A DNA stretch of 64,000 nt from Palsa-295 sp963781105. GTDB lineage: Bacteria; Acidobacteriota; Terriglobia; Acidiferrales; UBA7541. This document shows positions 8,367 to 17,009 of this stretch, one piece after another. The DNA lies in assembly GCA_963781105.1 (NCBI GenBank), contig CAWAED010000012.1, forward strand, positions 434,001 to 498,000, given 5' to 3'. Made by a program: the position numbers and the translations under genes. Each line of letters starts with the position of its first letter. Position 1 is the first letter of the stretch. The notes beneath the pieces are model-generated. The model had not been told where the DNA came from, did no database searches, and saw only the letters and a list, made by a program, of their open reading frames with translations.

Positions 8367-8456
8367 GCGCAGAACGAAGCCGCCCGCTACATCGCGAGAT
8401 GGGACTCCGACCGAAAAAAAATATGGCGATGAGGCTGTTTTCGAAAGCCGGAAGAG

Positions 8457-9353
8457 CTAATCCGCGGCGGAAGCGGAGGTCGCAGCGCTGCTGAGGTAAC
8501 GCCAAGGATTCACAGGCGTGTTGTAAATGCGGACTTCGTAATGCAGGTGAGGACCAGTCGAGCGCCCGCTCTGGCCTTCGTATCCAACAATATCTCCACG
8601 CTTCACGTGCACGCCAACGTGCGTCGCAAAACCGGAAAGGTGCCCATACCAGGTGGTCACGCCAAATCCGTGATCAATCACCACCAGACGTCCGTAGCCG
8701 GCGCGCTGGTCCATCACGGCCACCACTCCATCAGCCGTCGCGTGAATCGCATCTCCATAATGTGAAGCAATATCCATTCCCGCGTGGAACGCGCCTTCAC
8801 CACTAAACGGATCCAGCCGCTCGCCAAAATGTCCGGTGATCTCGCCGACCACCGGCCAAAGCGTCGGCACGATCCCCAGGCTGCTCAATTGCGCGGCGGG
8901 CAGCAAACGCATTCCGCCGCTCGACATCGCGACAGCCGAAGCGTTTCTTTCCAGGTAACTGAATTCATCCACCGAATCCTGGTATTCCACGTCCGACTGC
9001 TGCTCATCATCGCTGAACGCAAAAGGCGTCTGCCGGAATCGCGTGATTCCGTACGCGACGGCTACTTCGCTCGCGAGCGATTGCAAGGAGTCGAGCCGCT
9101 GGTTGGTATCCTTCACTTCCGTCTGCAACGCTTTATACTGTTGTTTGAGCGTGTCCTGCTCGCGCCGCAACGAATTGTAATTCGTCGCCTTCCAGAGCAT
9201 CCGCGAGTACGAACCCATCCCAGCCAACACCGTGATTCCGCCTACCGCCGCCAGAATCGCCAGAGCATGCAGGACGTAGTACGGCACACGTACGCGTCGC
9301 ATCCCTCCAGACGCGCTCGATGCAATAAAAAACGTGTAGTACTTGCCCTTCAT
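8457..9353 (-). CDS. M23-family cell-wall endopeptidase
   Basis: LytM/M23 enzymes cut peptide cross-bridges in peptidoglycan. The protein has 298 residues. A membrane helix at about 26-47 is followed by a coiled coil at about 60-98 and a C-terminal M23 domain at about 165-285. Zinc ligands are visible: H190 and D194 (FHAGMD) and H271 (HLHYE), with H269 as the catalytic histidine. The GYGRLVVIDHGFG segment is typical. With all ligands present it should be an active enzyme rather than an EnvC-type activator. It acts in the periplasm. Confidence 0.9.
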   Translation of the reverse strand: MKGKYYTFFIASSASGGMRRVRVPYYVLHALAILAAVGGITVLAGMGSYSRMLWKATNYNSLRREQDTLKQQYKALQTEVKDTNQRLDSLQSLASEVAVAYGITRFRQTPFAFSDDEQQSDVEYQDSVDEFSYLERNASAVAMSSGGMRLLPAAQLSSLGIVPTLWPVVGEITGHFGERLDPFSGEGAFHAGMDIASHYGDAIHATADGVVAVMDQRAGYGRLVVIDHGFGVTTWYGHLSGFATHVGVHVKRGDIVGYEGQSGRSTGPHLHYEVRIYNTPVNPWRYLSSAATSASAAD

Positions 9354-9641
9354 AATCTTAATTTTTGCCAGAAATGATTCGATTCAGTTTGTCGAACGCC
9401 GCGCGTCCCCCGCAGCGGCTACCGGATTCGGTCAGAAGTTTGCCGCAGTATGATGCCTGACACAAAACCGCGTGAATTGTAATGACCGCACCCACGGTGG
9501 TCAACCTCAAACTTAAGTTTTCCACAGCCTCTCCACGAATGCAAAGTACTTATCGGTGCGCCATCCGATTTTCTTTACAGTATTCCTTGAAGAGACATTA
9601 CCTTAGACACGCAAAGAGTTACAACTGTACGAAGGTTCAGG

Positions 9642-10970
9642 ATGGAACGAGAAAGCCAACTGATCGAAAGAATCGCGCGCGCGCTAAGTGCTGGCGCCAC
9701 ATCGAAATCCAGCATCAAGCGCGCTCAGCGCGAACTGTCCGTCGACACCGGGCCGCGCGCAGCGCGACCGCCTGCCACAAACTCGCGGCGGCCGTCGTCC
9801 CGGCAGAGGCCGCCTTCCGCCCGACGAGGGATCTCTCTTCAATTTCAGCGCCATCACGGATCGCTCAACGCGAGCGCTATTCGCCTCGGCATCGGTGACG
9901 ATGCCGCCATTCTCGCGCCGAGCGGCCGCAGCGAATGGGTCCTGACCTGCGACGCCTTCCTCGAAGGCGTCCACTTCCTAGCGAAAACTCACCCGCCCGA
10001 CTCCGTTGGCTATAAATCCCTAGCCCGCGCGACCAGTGACCTGGCCGCGATGGGCGCGACCCCGCGCTTCTTCCTGCTGACGCTCGCCCTGCCCGCGCAA
10101 ATCACGCGCGCCGCCAACTCTCCTCGGCGCGCAGCGCTGCAACCTGTCAAAAAAGCTGCCTCTTTGCCTGGCAGCAGTGCAATCATTCAGGGCCTTGTGG
10201 GTCGTGGCTTTAGTCACGAGATAAACCCCGCAGCGAAACGAGGGGCTTTAGCCCCTGAAGTTCCCTCCACACAATGGCTCAACGCATTTTTAAGAGGCAT
10301 GGCGCGCGCCGCCAGCGAACTCGGCATAACGATCATCGGCGGCGACACCACCAAGAGCGACCGCATCTTCATCAGCATTACCGCGCTAGGCGAAATCGCG
10401 CCCGGCCTCGCGCTGACGCGCTCCGGCGCAAAACCCGGCGATCTGATCTACGTAAGCGGCAAACTAGGCCGCGCACAACTCGGCGTCGAACTGGTTCTGC
10501 GTGGCCTAGCCCTCGACCGGCGCTTGAAGGCCCTGACCCAACCGCATCTCTACCCAAAAATCCGAGTGGCCCTCGGCGATTGGCTAGCCCACCAACGCAT
10601 CGCCTCATCCGCCATGGACATCTCAGACGGTCTCTCCACCGACCTAGCCCGCCTCTGCGCCGCAAGCCAAGTAGGCGCAAAAATCTACGCAAACAAAATT
10701 CCGTCGGTCGCAATCCCCGCAGCAGCCGCGCAAAAATTAGGCAAGCGCAAACTCGACGCGCTCCAACTAGCCCTACACGGCGGCGAAGATTACGAGCTCC
10801 TCTTCACAGTCCCGCCCCGCCAAGCAAAAAAACTTCGCGAAGCCGCAGGCGCCCCTGCACTAACCGCAATCGGCGAAGTCACGCACGCAAGAAAAATCAT
10901 CCTGGTCCGCCCGGACGGCAGGAGCCAACCTCTGAAATCCGAAGGCTGGGATCCCTTCCGCAATTCGTAG
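9642..10970 (+). CDS. thiL: Thiamine-monophosphate kinase with two in-frame insertions
   Basis: ThiL phosphorylates thiamine monophosphate to the diphosphate cofactor. The reading frame has 442 residues, whereas the family usually has about 325. Family motifs are intact: LIERIARAL, LGIGDDAAIL, TCDAFLEGVHF, SDLAAMGATP, IIGGDTTKSD and AMDISDGLSTDL. Two low-complexity, Arg/Pro/Ala-rich stretches interrupt it. The first is at about residues 24-76, between the start helix and the GIGDDAA loop. The second is at about 153-208, between LALP and QWLNAFLRGM. Removing them gives about 333 residues. Both contain dispersed-repeat sequence. GAAGG precedes the ATG. No other thi gene is nearby. Confidence 0.92.
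   Translation: MERESQLIERIARALSAGATSKSSIKRAQRELSVDTGPRAARPPATNSRRPSSRQRPPSARRGISLQFQRHHGSLNASAIRLGIGDDAAILAPSGRSEWVLTCDAFLEGVHFLAKTHPPDSVGYKSLARATSDLAAMGATPRFFLLTLALPAQITRAANSPRRAALQPVKKAASLPGSSAIIQGLVGRGFSHEINPAAKRGALAPEVPSTQWLNAFLRGMARAASELGITIIGGDTTKSDRIFISITALGEIAPGLALTRSGAKPGDLIYVSGKLGRAQLGVELVLRGLALDRRLKALTQPHLYPKIRVALGDWLAHQRIASSAMDISDGLSTDLARLCAASQVGAKIYANKIPSVAIPAAAAQKLGKRKLDALQLALHGGEDYELLFTVPPRQAKKLREAAGAPALTAIGEVTHARKIILVRPDGRSQPLKSEGWDPFRNS
9793..9840 (+). repeat. Family-1 repeat inside thiL
   Basis: GTCGTCCCGG, a GC-rich centre, and GACGAGGGATCTCTCTTC match the ends of the family-1 repeat seen at 29508 (GTCATCCCGA and GAGGGATCTCTCTTC). The centre is expanded here. The copy is translated in frame as part of the first ThiL insertion. 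Confidence 0.65.
10202..10256 (+). repeat. Two CTTTAG-core hairpins inside thiL
   Basis: TCGTG-N8-CACGA (10202-10219) and the perfect hairpin AGGGGC-TTTA-GCCCCT (10241-10256) lie in the second ThiL insertion. The arms flank a C(TTTA)G core, the signature of repeat family 3. Intergenic copies occur at 18494, 18556, 33909 and 46186. The DNA is translated in frame. Confidence 0.7.
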
Positions 10971-11028
10971 CGGCGGTTCAACCTCAGACGACGTCAGGGG
11001 CGAGGTCGAAGGGCGTCCCACGGCTGAT

Positions 11029-11991
11029 TTACTCTCTAACTTGCGGGCAAGTCTGGAAGCTAAATCGAAGGTCAACCGTCCAGCTCTTCACGTTGCGATG
11101 AAGATCAATGTCGTCCATCGAGACGTCGGGCGGCAGCGACGACTTGCTCTCAACGAGAAAGTTTCGAATAAGTTTGCTACTAAAAACGTCGCCAACACGA
11201 AATCTTGATTGCACCAGGGTTTCAATCAGCGGGTCGGAAGTGAAAACCTCAATCTTCTCTAAGCGATATTGCTTCCCCTGGTTCACTTCCATAATCAGTG
11301 AAATGCGTCCGCGCTCGTCATCAATGTCCGTGAGTGGTGTCACGACAAAATCGACATACCCACGGGAGCCGTACAGCTGCTGCATTGCTTCAATTGCGTC
11401 TCTGACCTTTCCCGCGCTAAAAATGTCTCCTTCATGCATATGAAGCAGGAATCGTAATTCTTCGTTGGAAAACACGAGATGGTCGGTAGGATCGGCTGAT
11501 CGGTAACTTAGATCTCCCAAGCCGTACTGGAGCCCCTCATTCACGTGAACGGTAAGCAGCACATCTTCGAAAGACGCGTCTGACTTAATTACTTCCGCCC
11601 GTGCGCTCGCTTCTACCTTAAAGAAACCCGCATCTGTCCACGCGCCGCGAATCCAAGGATCTTGCACTTCTTCGAGCCAGCCAGAATGGGCGTCAAACCG
11701 ACTCGCTTTGAGTCGGGCCACCAGTCCCTCCCGATCGCCGTCTTGCAGGTGAATTGGCCCGTCAAATTTCACGTCGTCGATTACAACTTTCGGCTGCGGC
11801 TTGTCCGCTCCCGCCAGCGCGGCCGCCTTCGCTTCAACCTCCTGGTGCATGTCGTTGATCTCGTCAGCGAGCGTTGGATACGGCAGACAGCGGTTGAGCC
11901 TGCGCGGAATTTGGGCGGAAACGGGTGAGACGCAAACTAGCGCAGCGGCAAATGCGAGCGAGGCGGAGCGCAATTGGGTCCGACTCCACAT
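11029..11991 (-). CDS. POTRA-domain protein without a beta-barrel
   Basis: The ATG at 11991 gives a good signal peptide (MWSRTQLRSASLAFAAALVC, cleaved near VSAQ); an upstream ATG at 12021 is possible. After about 50 residues, the rest reads as tandem POTRA-like modules. VVIDDVKFDGPIHL and YRLEKIEVFTSDPLIETLVQ each start a module. FLLHMHEGDIFSAGKVRDAI and RFRVGDVFSSKLIRNFLVES match the second half of a POTRA. BamA/TamA proteins have such modules before a barrel, but this one ends at about 320 residues with no barrel. A periplasmic scaffold role is inferred. Confidence 0.75.
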   Translation of the reverse strand: MWSRTQLRSASLAFAAALVCVSPVSAQIPRRLNRCLPYPTLADEINDMHQEVEAKAAALAGADKPQPKVVIDDVKFDGPIHLQDGDREGLVARLKASRFDAHSGWLEEVQDPWIRGAWTDAGFFKVEASARAEVIKSDASFEDVLLTVHVNEGLQYGLGDLSYRSADPTDHLVFSNEELRFLLHMHEGDIFSAGKVRDAIEAMQQLYGSRGYVDFVVTPLTDIDDERGRISLIMEVNQGKQYRLEKIEVFTSDPLIETLVQSRFRVGDVFSSKLIRNFLVESKSSLPPDVSMDDIDLHRNVKSWTVDLRFSFQTCPQVRE

Positions 11992-12103
11992 GACGCAAAG
12001 TATAGACTCGTTAATTAGCATCCGGAAGAACCCGCTGATTACTTTACCGGGTTCACAGAAACGTCAGACGACGTTGCGAAGGTTGGGCGGCCAATCGCCG
12101 CCG

Positions 12104-14497
12104 TTACGAATGCGGCGCAGCAAGGGCAGTAACACGCGCAGGCGCGGGGGCTGAAGTTGGCGAAATGGTCTTCGGACGCGGCGGCAATTTAGGCGCAGGC
12201 TTCGCCCCCGGCGGCGCGGTACTAACCGGAGCAGCGACAGGCACCTTCGCCGGCGCCAAGCCCTGCTCCGCAGCATCCGCAGGCGGCGCGGTATCCGGCA
12301 CATCCACGAGCACCTGCTTGGTCGGCGCAATTTTTTCCAGCGACACCACGTTCGGGAAATTCTCCACCGCCACGCCCTGCGTCGCCTGCTGCATGAACTC
12401 GAGCCAAATCGGCAGCGCCGCCTTCGCACCGGTTTCTTTCTTGCCGAGCGAAATGCGCTTGTCGTCGTTCCCCACCCAAACTCCCGCGGTCAGTTGCGGC
12501 GTAAATCCGATGTACCAGGCGTCAGTAAAATCGTTCGTCGTTCCAGTCTTCCCCGCCGAGGGGCGCCCCAACTCCTTCGCACGCACTCCCGTCCCGAACT
12601 GCACGACATCCTCAAGCATCGCCACCATCGTCCGCGCCACTTCCGGCGGCACCACATCCGTCACGTTCGGCCGCGGCTCTTCGAGCACCGCGCCATCATA
12701 AGAAGTCACGCGCCGGATGTAATGCGGCTCGATGTGTATGCCGTCATCCGGAAACACAGTGAATGCCGAGGTGTGCTCGATCAGCGACAAATCCGCCGCG
12801 CCCAGCGCCAGAGGCAAATAAGGCGGCAGCGGACTCGTAATCCCAAATTTCCGCGCGAGATCCACCACGTTCAGCACTCCCACGTGATCGAGCAGCCGCA
12901 CCGCCGGCACATTGCGCGAATCCGCCAGCGCGCGCCGCAAAGTGATGCGGCCTTCGAATTTTTCGTCGTAATTGCGTGGAGAATAATTCTGCCCGCCGCT
13001 GCGAAATGTCACCGGCTCGTCCACCACCGTATCGAACGGGCTCATTCCCATTTCCAGCGCGTCCGAGTACACGTACACCTTGAACGAGCTGCCCGTCTGC
13101 CGCACCGCTTGCGTCGCGCGATTGAATTTCGATTCCTCGAAATCGTAGCCGCCCACCATCGCTTTGATCTCGCCGCTCGCATTATCAATCGCCAGCAACG
13201 CGGCCTGCGCCGCCGGAACCTGCTCCAGCTGCACTCGCGCTGTAATCCCGGAAATTTCCTTGATGGAAACGCATACCAGGTCGCCCACCTTCAGCAGTTC
13301 TGGCGGAGACTTGTGCCCCGTCCACGCAAAATCCGCCGGTGTCAGCATCGCGTGATACGGCCCGATCTTGATGGACGCGAACGTCGGCTCAACCTTCGTG
13401 ACTACACCCGTGACGTAGTCGCCCTTCTGAATCGCGTCGTGCCAATCGTCGCTCTGATAACGCTCCAGCGGCCCTTCGTGCTGCTCCAAAATATTCGGCA
13501 AATTTCCGCGCCATCCGTGGCGCCGGTCATAGGCGTGCAACCCGTCGCGCACCGCCTGGTCTGCCGCCTTCTGCATCGCCACATTTAAACTCGTGTATAC
13601 GCGCAATCCCTGCTCGTGCACCGCCGCCGTGCCGTAGGTGTGTTCCAGATACTCGCGCACTTCCTCGACGAAGTACGGAGCCAGATCGTTGCGCAGCGGC
13701 GCGATGTGCAGGCCCAGCGGCAACTTGGTGGCCTCCTCCGCTTGCGCCTCCGTAATCTTGCGGTCGTGCGCCATCAGCGACAGCACCAGATTCCGCCGCG
13801 CTAGCGCCCGCTCCGGATGATTGATCGGCGCGTAAATTGGTCCGCGAATAATCGCCGCCAGCATCGCCGCTTCCGGCAACGTCAATTTCCCCACCGGCTT
13901 ATCGAAATAATATTCCGACGCCGCCTCGAACCCGTAATTTCCCGCTCCCAGATAAATCTGGTTGCAGTACATCGTGAAAATCTGTTCTTTCGTGTAATGC
14001 CGCTCGATTTGAATTGCCAGTAGCGTTTCCTCGATCTTGCGCCGCGCGCTGCGGTCCGAACGGTTCAGGAAAAGCCCACCCGCAAGCTGCATGGTCAAAG
14101 TGCTCGCGCCTTCCGCGAGACGATGGTGACGGACATCGTGCCAGGCCGCTTCCAGCACGCGTGGAATGTCCACGCCCCAATGCTGTTCGAAGTGCTGGTC
14201 TTCCGTGGTGAGAATCGCGTCGCGCAAAACTTGCGGAATCTGGTTGTAAGTCAGCAGGATCCGCCGTTGCAGCGCGAAAGTTCCGATGGATTGCCCGTCG
14301 TCCGCGTATAGCTCCGTCACCACGTTTGGCCGGTAATCCTGCAGCGCGTGAATTTCAGGCAAGTCGCTCGAATACACAAACAGCAATCCCACCGCCGCGC
14401 CCACCGCCACCGCGCACAGCAGCAGAAACGTAAACGCCAGCTGGCCGAAGACCGTGTCTCCGGTTATCTTCATCGTCGCCCGATAAAATCTTTCCAT
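12104..14497 (-). CDS. mrcA: Bifunctional penicillin-binding protein 1A
   Basis: Class A PBPs polymerise glycan strands and cross-link the peptides. The protein has 797 residues. A membrane anchor at about 18-42 is followed by a GT51 glycosyltransferase domain: catalytic E99 in TTEDQHFEQHWGVD, then STLTMQL and RKIEETLLA. The transpeptidase domain has SxxK at S470-K473 (TGSSFK), SRN at 527-529 and KTGTT at 650-654. An OB-like insert at about 355-425 is typical of PBP1A. The last 60 residues are Pro/Ala-rich and probably disordered. It acts at the inner-membrane periplasmic face. Confidence 0.95.
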   Translation of the reverse strand: MERFYRATMKITGDTVFGQLAFTFLLLCAVAVGAAVGLLFVYSSDLPEIHALQDYRPNVVTELYADDGQSIGTFALQRRILLTYNQIPQVLRDAILTTEDQHFEQHWGVDIPRVLEAAWHDVRHHRLAEGASTLTMQLAGGLFLNRSDRSARRKIEETLLAIQIERHYTKEQIFTMYCNQIYLGAGNYGFEAASEYYFDKPVGKLTLPEAAMLAAIIRGPIYAPINHPERALARRNLVLSLMAHDRKITEAQAEEATKLPLGLHIAPLRNDLAPYFVEEVREYLEHTYGTAAVHEQGLRVYTSLNVAMQKAADQAVRDGLHAYDRRHGWRGNLPNILEQHEGPLERYQSDDWHDAIQKGDYVTGVVTKVEPTFASIKIGPYHAMLTPADFAWTGHKSPPELLKVGDLVCVSIKEISGITARVQLEQVPAAQAALLAIDNASGEIKAMVGGYDFEESKFNRATQAVRQTGSSFKVYVYSDALEMGMSPFDTVVDEPVTFRSGGQNYSPRNYDEKFEGRITLRRALADSRNVPAVRLLDHVGVLNVVDLARKFGITSPLPPYLPLALGAADLSLIEHTSAFTVFPDDGIHIEPHYIRRVTSYDGAVLEEPRPNVTDVVPPEVARTMVAMLEDVVQFGTGVRAKELGRPSAGKTGTTNDFTDAWYIGFTPQLTAGVWVGNDDKRISLGKKETGAKAALPIWLEFMQQATQGVAVENFPNVVSLEKIAPTKQVLVDVPDTAPPADAAEQGLAPAKVPVAAPVSTAPPGAKPAPKLPPRPKTISPTSAPAPARVTALAAPHS

Positions 14498-14569
14498 TAA
14501 CTAGCATTCTAGCGCATCCCCGCAGACCGCGCCGGATTCTACCTACGTAAAATGTTCCAATCAGTCGCG

Positions 14570-14635
14570 CCTTCTCCTCGCCTCTCTGCCTCTCTGCCTC
14601 CTTGCCTCTTTCCCTCTGTGTCTCTGAGCCTCGGT
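14570..14635 (+). repeat. Pyrimidine-rich CTCTGCCTC tract
   Basis: The spacer between PBP1A and the antiporter holds repeated CCTCTCTGCC, CCTTGCCTC and TCTCTGAGCCTCGG units. A shorter related stretch (TCTCTGCGCCCTCGG) lies near 21176. No coding potential is seen. The function is unknown; a replication-slippage repeat is the simplest view. Confidence 0.5.
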
Positions 14636-14714
14636 GGCGCTCCGGATTTTTGCGATTGCAGCCTCACCTCCCGCCAAGTAAATTTGTCCCGCCAGAATCT
14701 CCCGGCGAGGACCC

Positions 14715-15923
14715 ATGGAAGCCAATCCAGTCCTGTTTCGCGATCTAACCTATATCTTCCTCGCCGCCGTCTTCGGAGGCCTCGCCGCATGGCGCCTCAA
14801 GCTGCCACTAATCCTTGGATTCGTCCTAGGCGGGATCGCGATCAGTCCATTCACTCCCGGCCCGCATCTTTCCGACCTGCACACGTTCGAAGTCTTCGCC
14901 GAAGTCGGCGTCGTCCTGCTGATGTTTTCCATCGGCGTTGATTTTTCGATCCCGGACCTGATGCGCGTGAAATGGATCGCGCTGGGCGGCGGTACGCTGG
15001 GAATCCTGTTCTCAATGGCGCTCGCGCTCGGGGTCTCCTGGCTCATTGGCTGGACGCTGATTCAGGGCTTCGTCATCGGCGCCACCATCTCCGTCGCCAG
15101 CACCATGGTCCTCGCGCGGCTGCTCACCGATAGCGGTGCCCTCGGCACCGAATATGGCCGCGTGATGATCGGCATCACTCTCGTCGAAGATATCGCCGTG
15201 GTCTTCATGACCATCATCATTCCCACTTTCAGCGGCCCCAGCGAAGGCCGCTTCCAGAAAGCCGCATGGACTCTCGGCAAAGCCGCCCTGCTGCTCATCC
15301 CGCTCGTTTTTCTCGCGATGACGGTGGTTCCCCGCGTCCTGCGCAAAGCCGCGCGCACCAAGGACAATGAACTTTTCTTGCTGGTCGCCATCGCTATCTG
15401 TCTCGTCTCGGCCGCCGTCGCGCAAGCCGTAGGCTTCTCCGTCGCTCTCGGCGCGTTTCTCGCGGGACTTTCCATCAGCGGCTCGGAAGATCTGCACGAA
15501 GCGCATACCACTCTGATTCCTCTGCGTGACGCATTCGTCGCACTCTTTTTCGTCTCGCTCGGCACGCTCGTAGTCCCCAGCGTCATCATTCACAATCTTC
15601 CGCTGCTAGGCGTAATGCTCCTGCTGATCGTCGTAGGAAAATTCGTGGTCTGGCTCGGCGTGATGAAACTTTTCCGCTACTCGCTTTGGACCTCGATCGC
15701 GGTAGCCGCTGGCTTAACGCAAATCGGCGAACTGTCCTTCATCCTCGTCGAAGTAGCAAAAAAATCTGGCCTCGTCGGCGAAGAAGTCTTCACCGCTACT
15801 CTAGCCGCATCCCTGATCTCAATTTTTCTGAATATGCTGCTAGTAAGGTGGGTGATGCGCAGAATCACGCCAAAAATTGCGCCAAAAGCCACCACAGAGA
15901 CAGCCGCGGAAGCCACCGCGTAG
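14715..15923 (+). CDS. CPA2-family cation:proton antiporter (KefB/YbaL-like)
   Basis: The protein has 402 residues with about 12 hydrophobic segments. It matches the membrane half of monovalent cation:proton antiporter-2 proteins: LPLILGFVLGGIAISPFTPG, VGVVLLMFSIGVDFS and VEDIAVVFM. The gating TrkA-N domain of KefB/KefC is absent; the protein stops after a short charged tail. It probably exchanges K+ or Na+ for protons at the inner membrane. GCGAGGAC precedes the ATG. Confidence 0.87.
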   Translation: MEANPVLFRDLTYIFLAAVFGGLAAWRLKLPLILGFVLGGIAISPFTPGPHLSDLHTFEVFAEVGVVLLMFSIGVDFSIPDLMRVKWIALGGGTLGILFSMALALGVSWLIGWTLIQGFVIGATISVASTMVLARLLTDSGALGTEYGRVMIGITLVEDIAVVFMTIIIPTFSGPSEGRFQKAAWTLGKAALLLIPLVFLAMTVVPRVLRKAARTKDNELFLLVAIAICLVSAAVAQAVGFSVALGAFLAGLSISGSEDLHEAHTTLIPLRDAFVALFFVSLGTLVVPSVIIHNLPLLGVMLLLIVVGKFVVWLGVMKLFRYSLWTSIAVAAGLTQIGELSFILVEVAKKSGLVGEEVFTATLAASLISIFLNMLLVRWVMRRITPKIAPKATTETAAEATA

Positions 15924-16018
15924 CAGCTCACAGGACGAAGGGAAAAAACGAAGGCAAGCCAGCTAGAACGAAACGCGCAAGACCCAAATTTCCATTTCGA
16001 ATTTCTATTTTCTACCTT

Positions 16019-16366
16019 CTACCCGAGCGCTTCTTCTGCTTCCTGCACCGTATCAAAAGACTTAATCAAAGTCCCCACATGCGTCATATCAATCAAAGCC
16101 TTCACTTGCGTATTCATGCCGGTCACCGCCAATTTCCGCTGCGCGCGTTGCGCCGCCACATATGCGCCCACCAACGCGCCCAGCCCCGCCGAGTCCACGT
16201 AGGGCACTCCGCTGAAATCCAAAATCAGTTTCGGCGCGGTCTCCGCGCGAGTCGCGGTCTGAAAAGCAAAGACCGTCTGAATACTCAGCGAACCTTTCAG
16301 CGTCAGAACTTTCTGGCCTTCGCGGCTTCCGGCCGATGCGGCAATCTGCAATTGATCGTTAGGCAT
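16019..16366 (-). CDS. STAS-domain anti-sigma factor antagonist
   Basis: The protein has 115 residues and is a single STAS domain, as in SpoIIAA or RsbV. The phosphorylatable serine lies in VPYVDSAGLGALVGAY. Such proteins bind an anti-sigma kinase when unphosphorylated. No anti-sigma kinase or PP2C phosphatase gene is adjacent, so the partner is elsewhere. A second STAS gene is at 42695. Confidence 0.9.
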   Translation of the reverse strand: MPNDQLQIAASAGSREGQKVLTLKGSLSIQTVFAFQTATRAETAPKLILDFSGVPYVDSAGLGALVGAYVAAQRAQRKLAVTGMNTQVKALIDMTHVGTLIKSFDTVQEAEEALG

Positions 16367-16435
16367 GGACCGTGATTCTACCCAATCGTCAACGCGCTGA
16401 TTATGAATATTGTGTTACAGCGTGATTTGCAGCTG

Positions 16436-16858
16436 TCACGGTTCAAACCGTGCCCGCAATTCCGCCGGTACAATCGGACAAACGTCATCCTGTCGCCCAA
16501 ACACGCGATAGCGAACCCGCGCTACGAAATCGTAAACAAAGTCCCGCAATCCCGGCGGAATCACGCCCACCACCGAAGCCAGCACAGCCCAAACCCCACC
16601 AAGCCGCCGCCAAATATGCAAAAATGCAGCAGACCGTACCAAAAGCGTCCCATCTCGAGTCAGCACCACAACGCTGTCCGGCAATCCCACCCGCCGCTCC
16701 ACCGCCACGCGCGCCGCAAGAGTCTCGCCCTGCAGCGGCGCAAACCGAAACGCGCGCGCGCTGTGATCGTGCTTCAGCACAAATTTCACCGCGCGATGGC
16801 ACAACCCACAATGTCCATCGTAAAAAAGATATTCCGCGCCCTCCGATTCTTGCCCCAC
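16436..16858 (-). CDS. DCC-family thiol oxidoreductase-like protein (DUF393)
   Basis: The family signature YLFYDGHCGLCHRAVKFVLK lies near the start, with the CxxC pair and the D of DCC. The C-terminus contains VPAELRARF. The open frame extends to 17104, but that would overlap the divergent PLP enzyme gene by 95 bp and add unconserved sequence. The GTG at 16858, about 12 codons before the motif, fits the usual length of about 130-140 residues. No strong ribosome site is seen, so the start is uncertain. A redox role is inferred from the motif only. Confidence 0.8.
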   Translation of the reverse strand: MGQESEGAEYLFYDGHCGLCHRAVKFVLKHDHSARAFRFAPLQGETLAARVAVERRVGLPDSVVVLTRDGTLLVRSAAFLHIWRRLGGVWAVLASVVGVIPPGLRDFVYDFVARVRYRVFGRQDDVCPIVPAELRARFEP

Positions 16859-17009
16859 CAAAAAAGCATAGCACGGGCGCGCCGCAACACTGTTTCGCGC
16901 GCGGCGAATCGCACTTACGGAAACGATTTCCCCTTCCCGCTTGCCACGCTTTCCGAAACTCTCTAAGCTTGTTTGGTTCGCCCAATTTTGCGGGAGCCGC
17001 TCCACGCGC

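Noticed and set aside
9515..9540. TTTTCCACA considered as a DnaA box and origin near thiL
   Set aside because: Only one imperfect box is present, without A+T-rich repeats or dnaA/dnaN genes, and the GC skew does not change there.
12494..13588. 364-codon plus-strand open frame
   Set aside because: It lies entirely opposite the PBP1A gene and is Arg/His-rich shadow sequence without any family motif.
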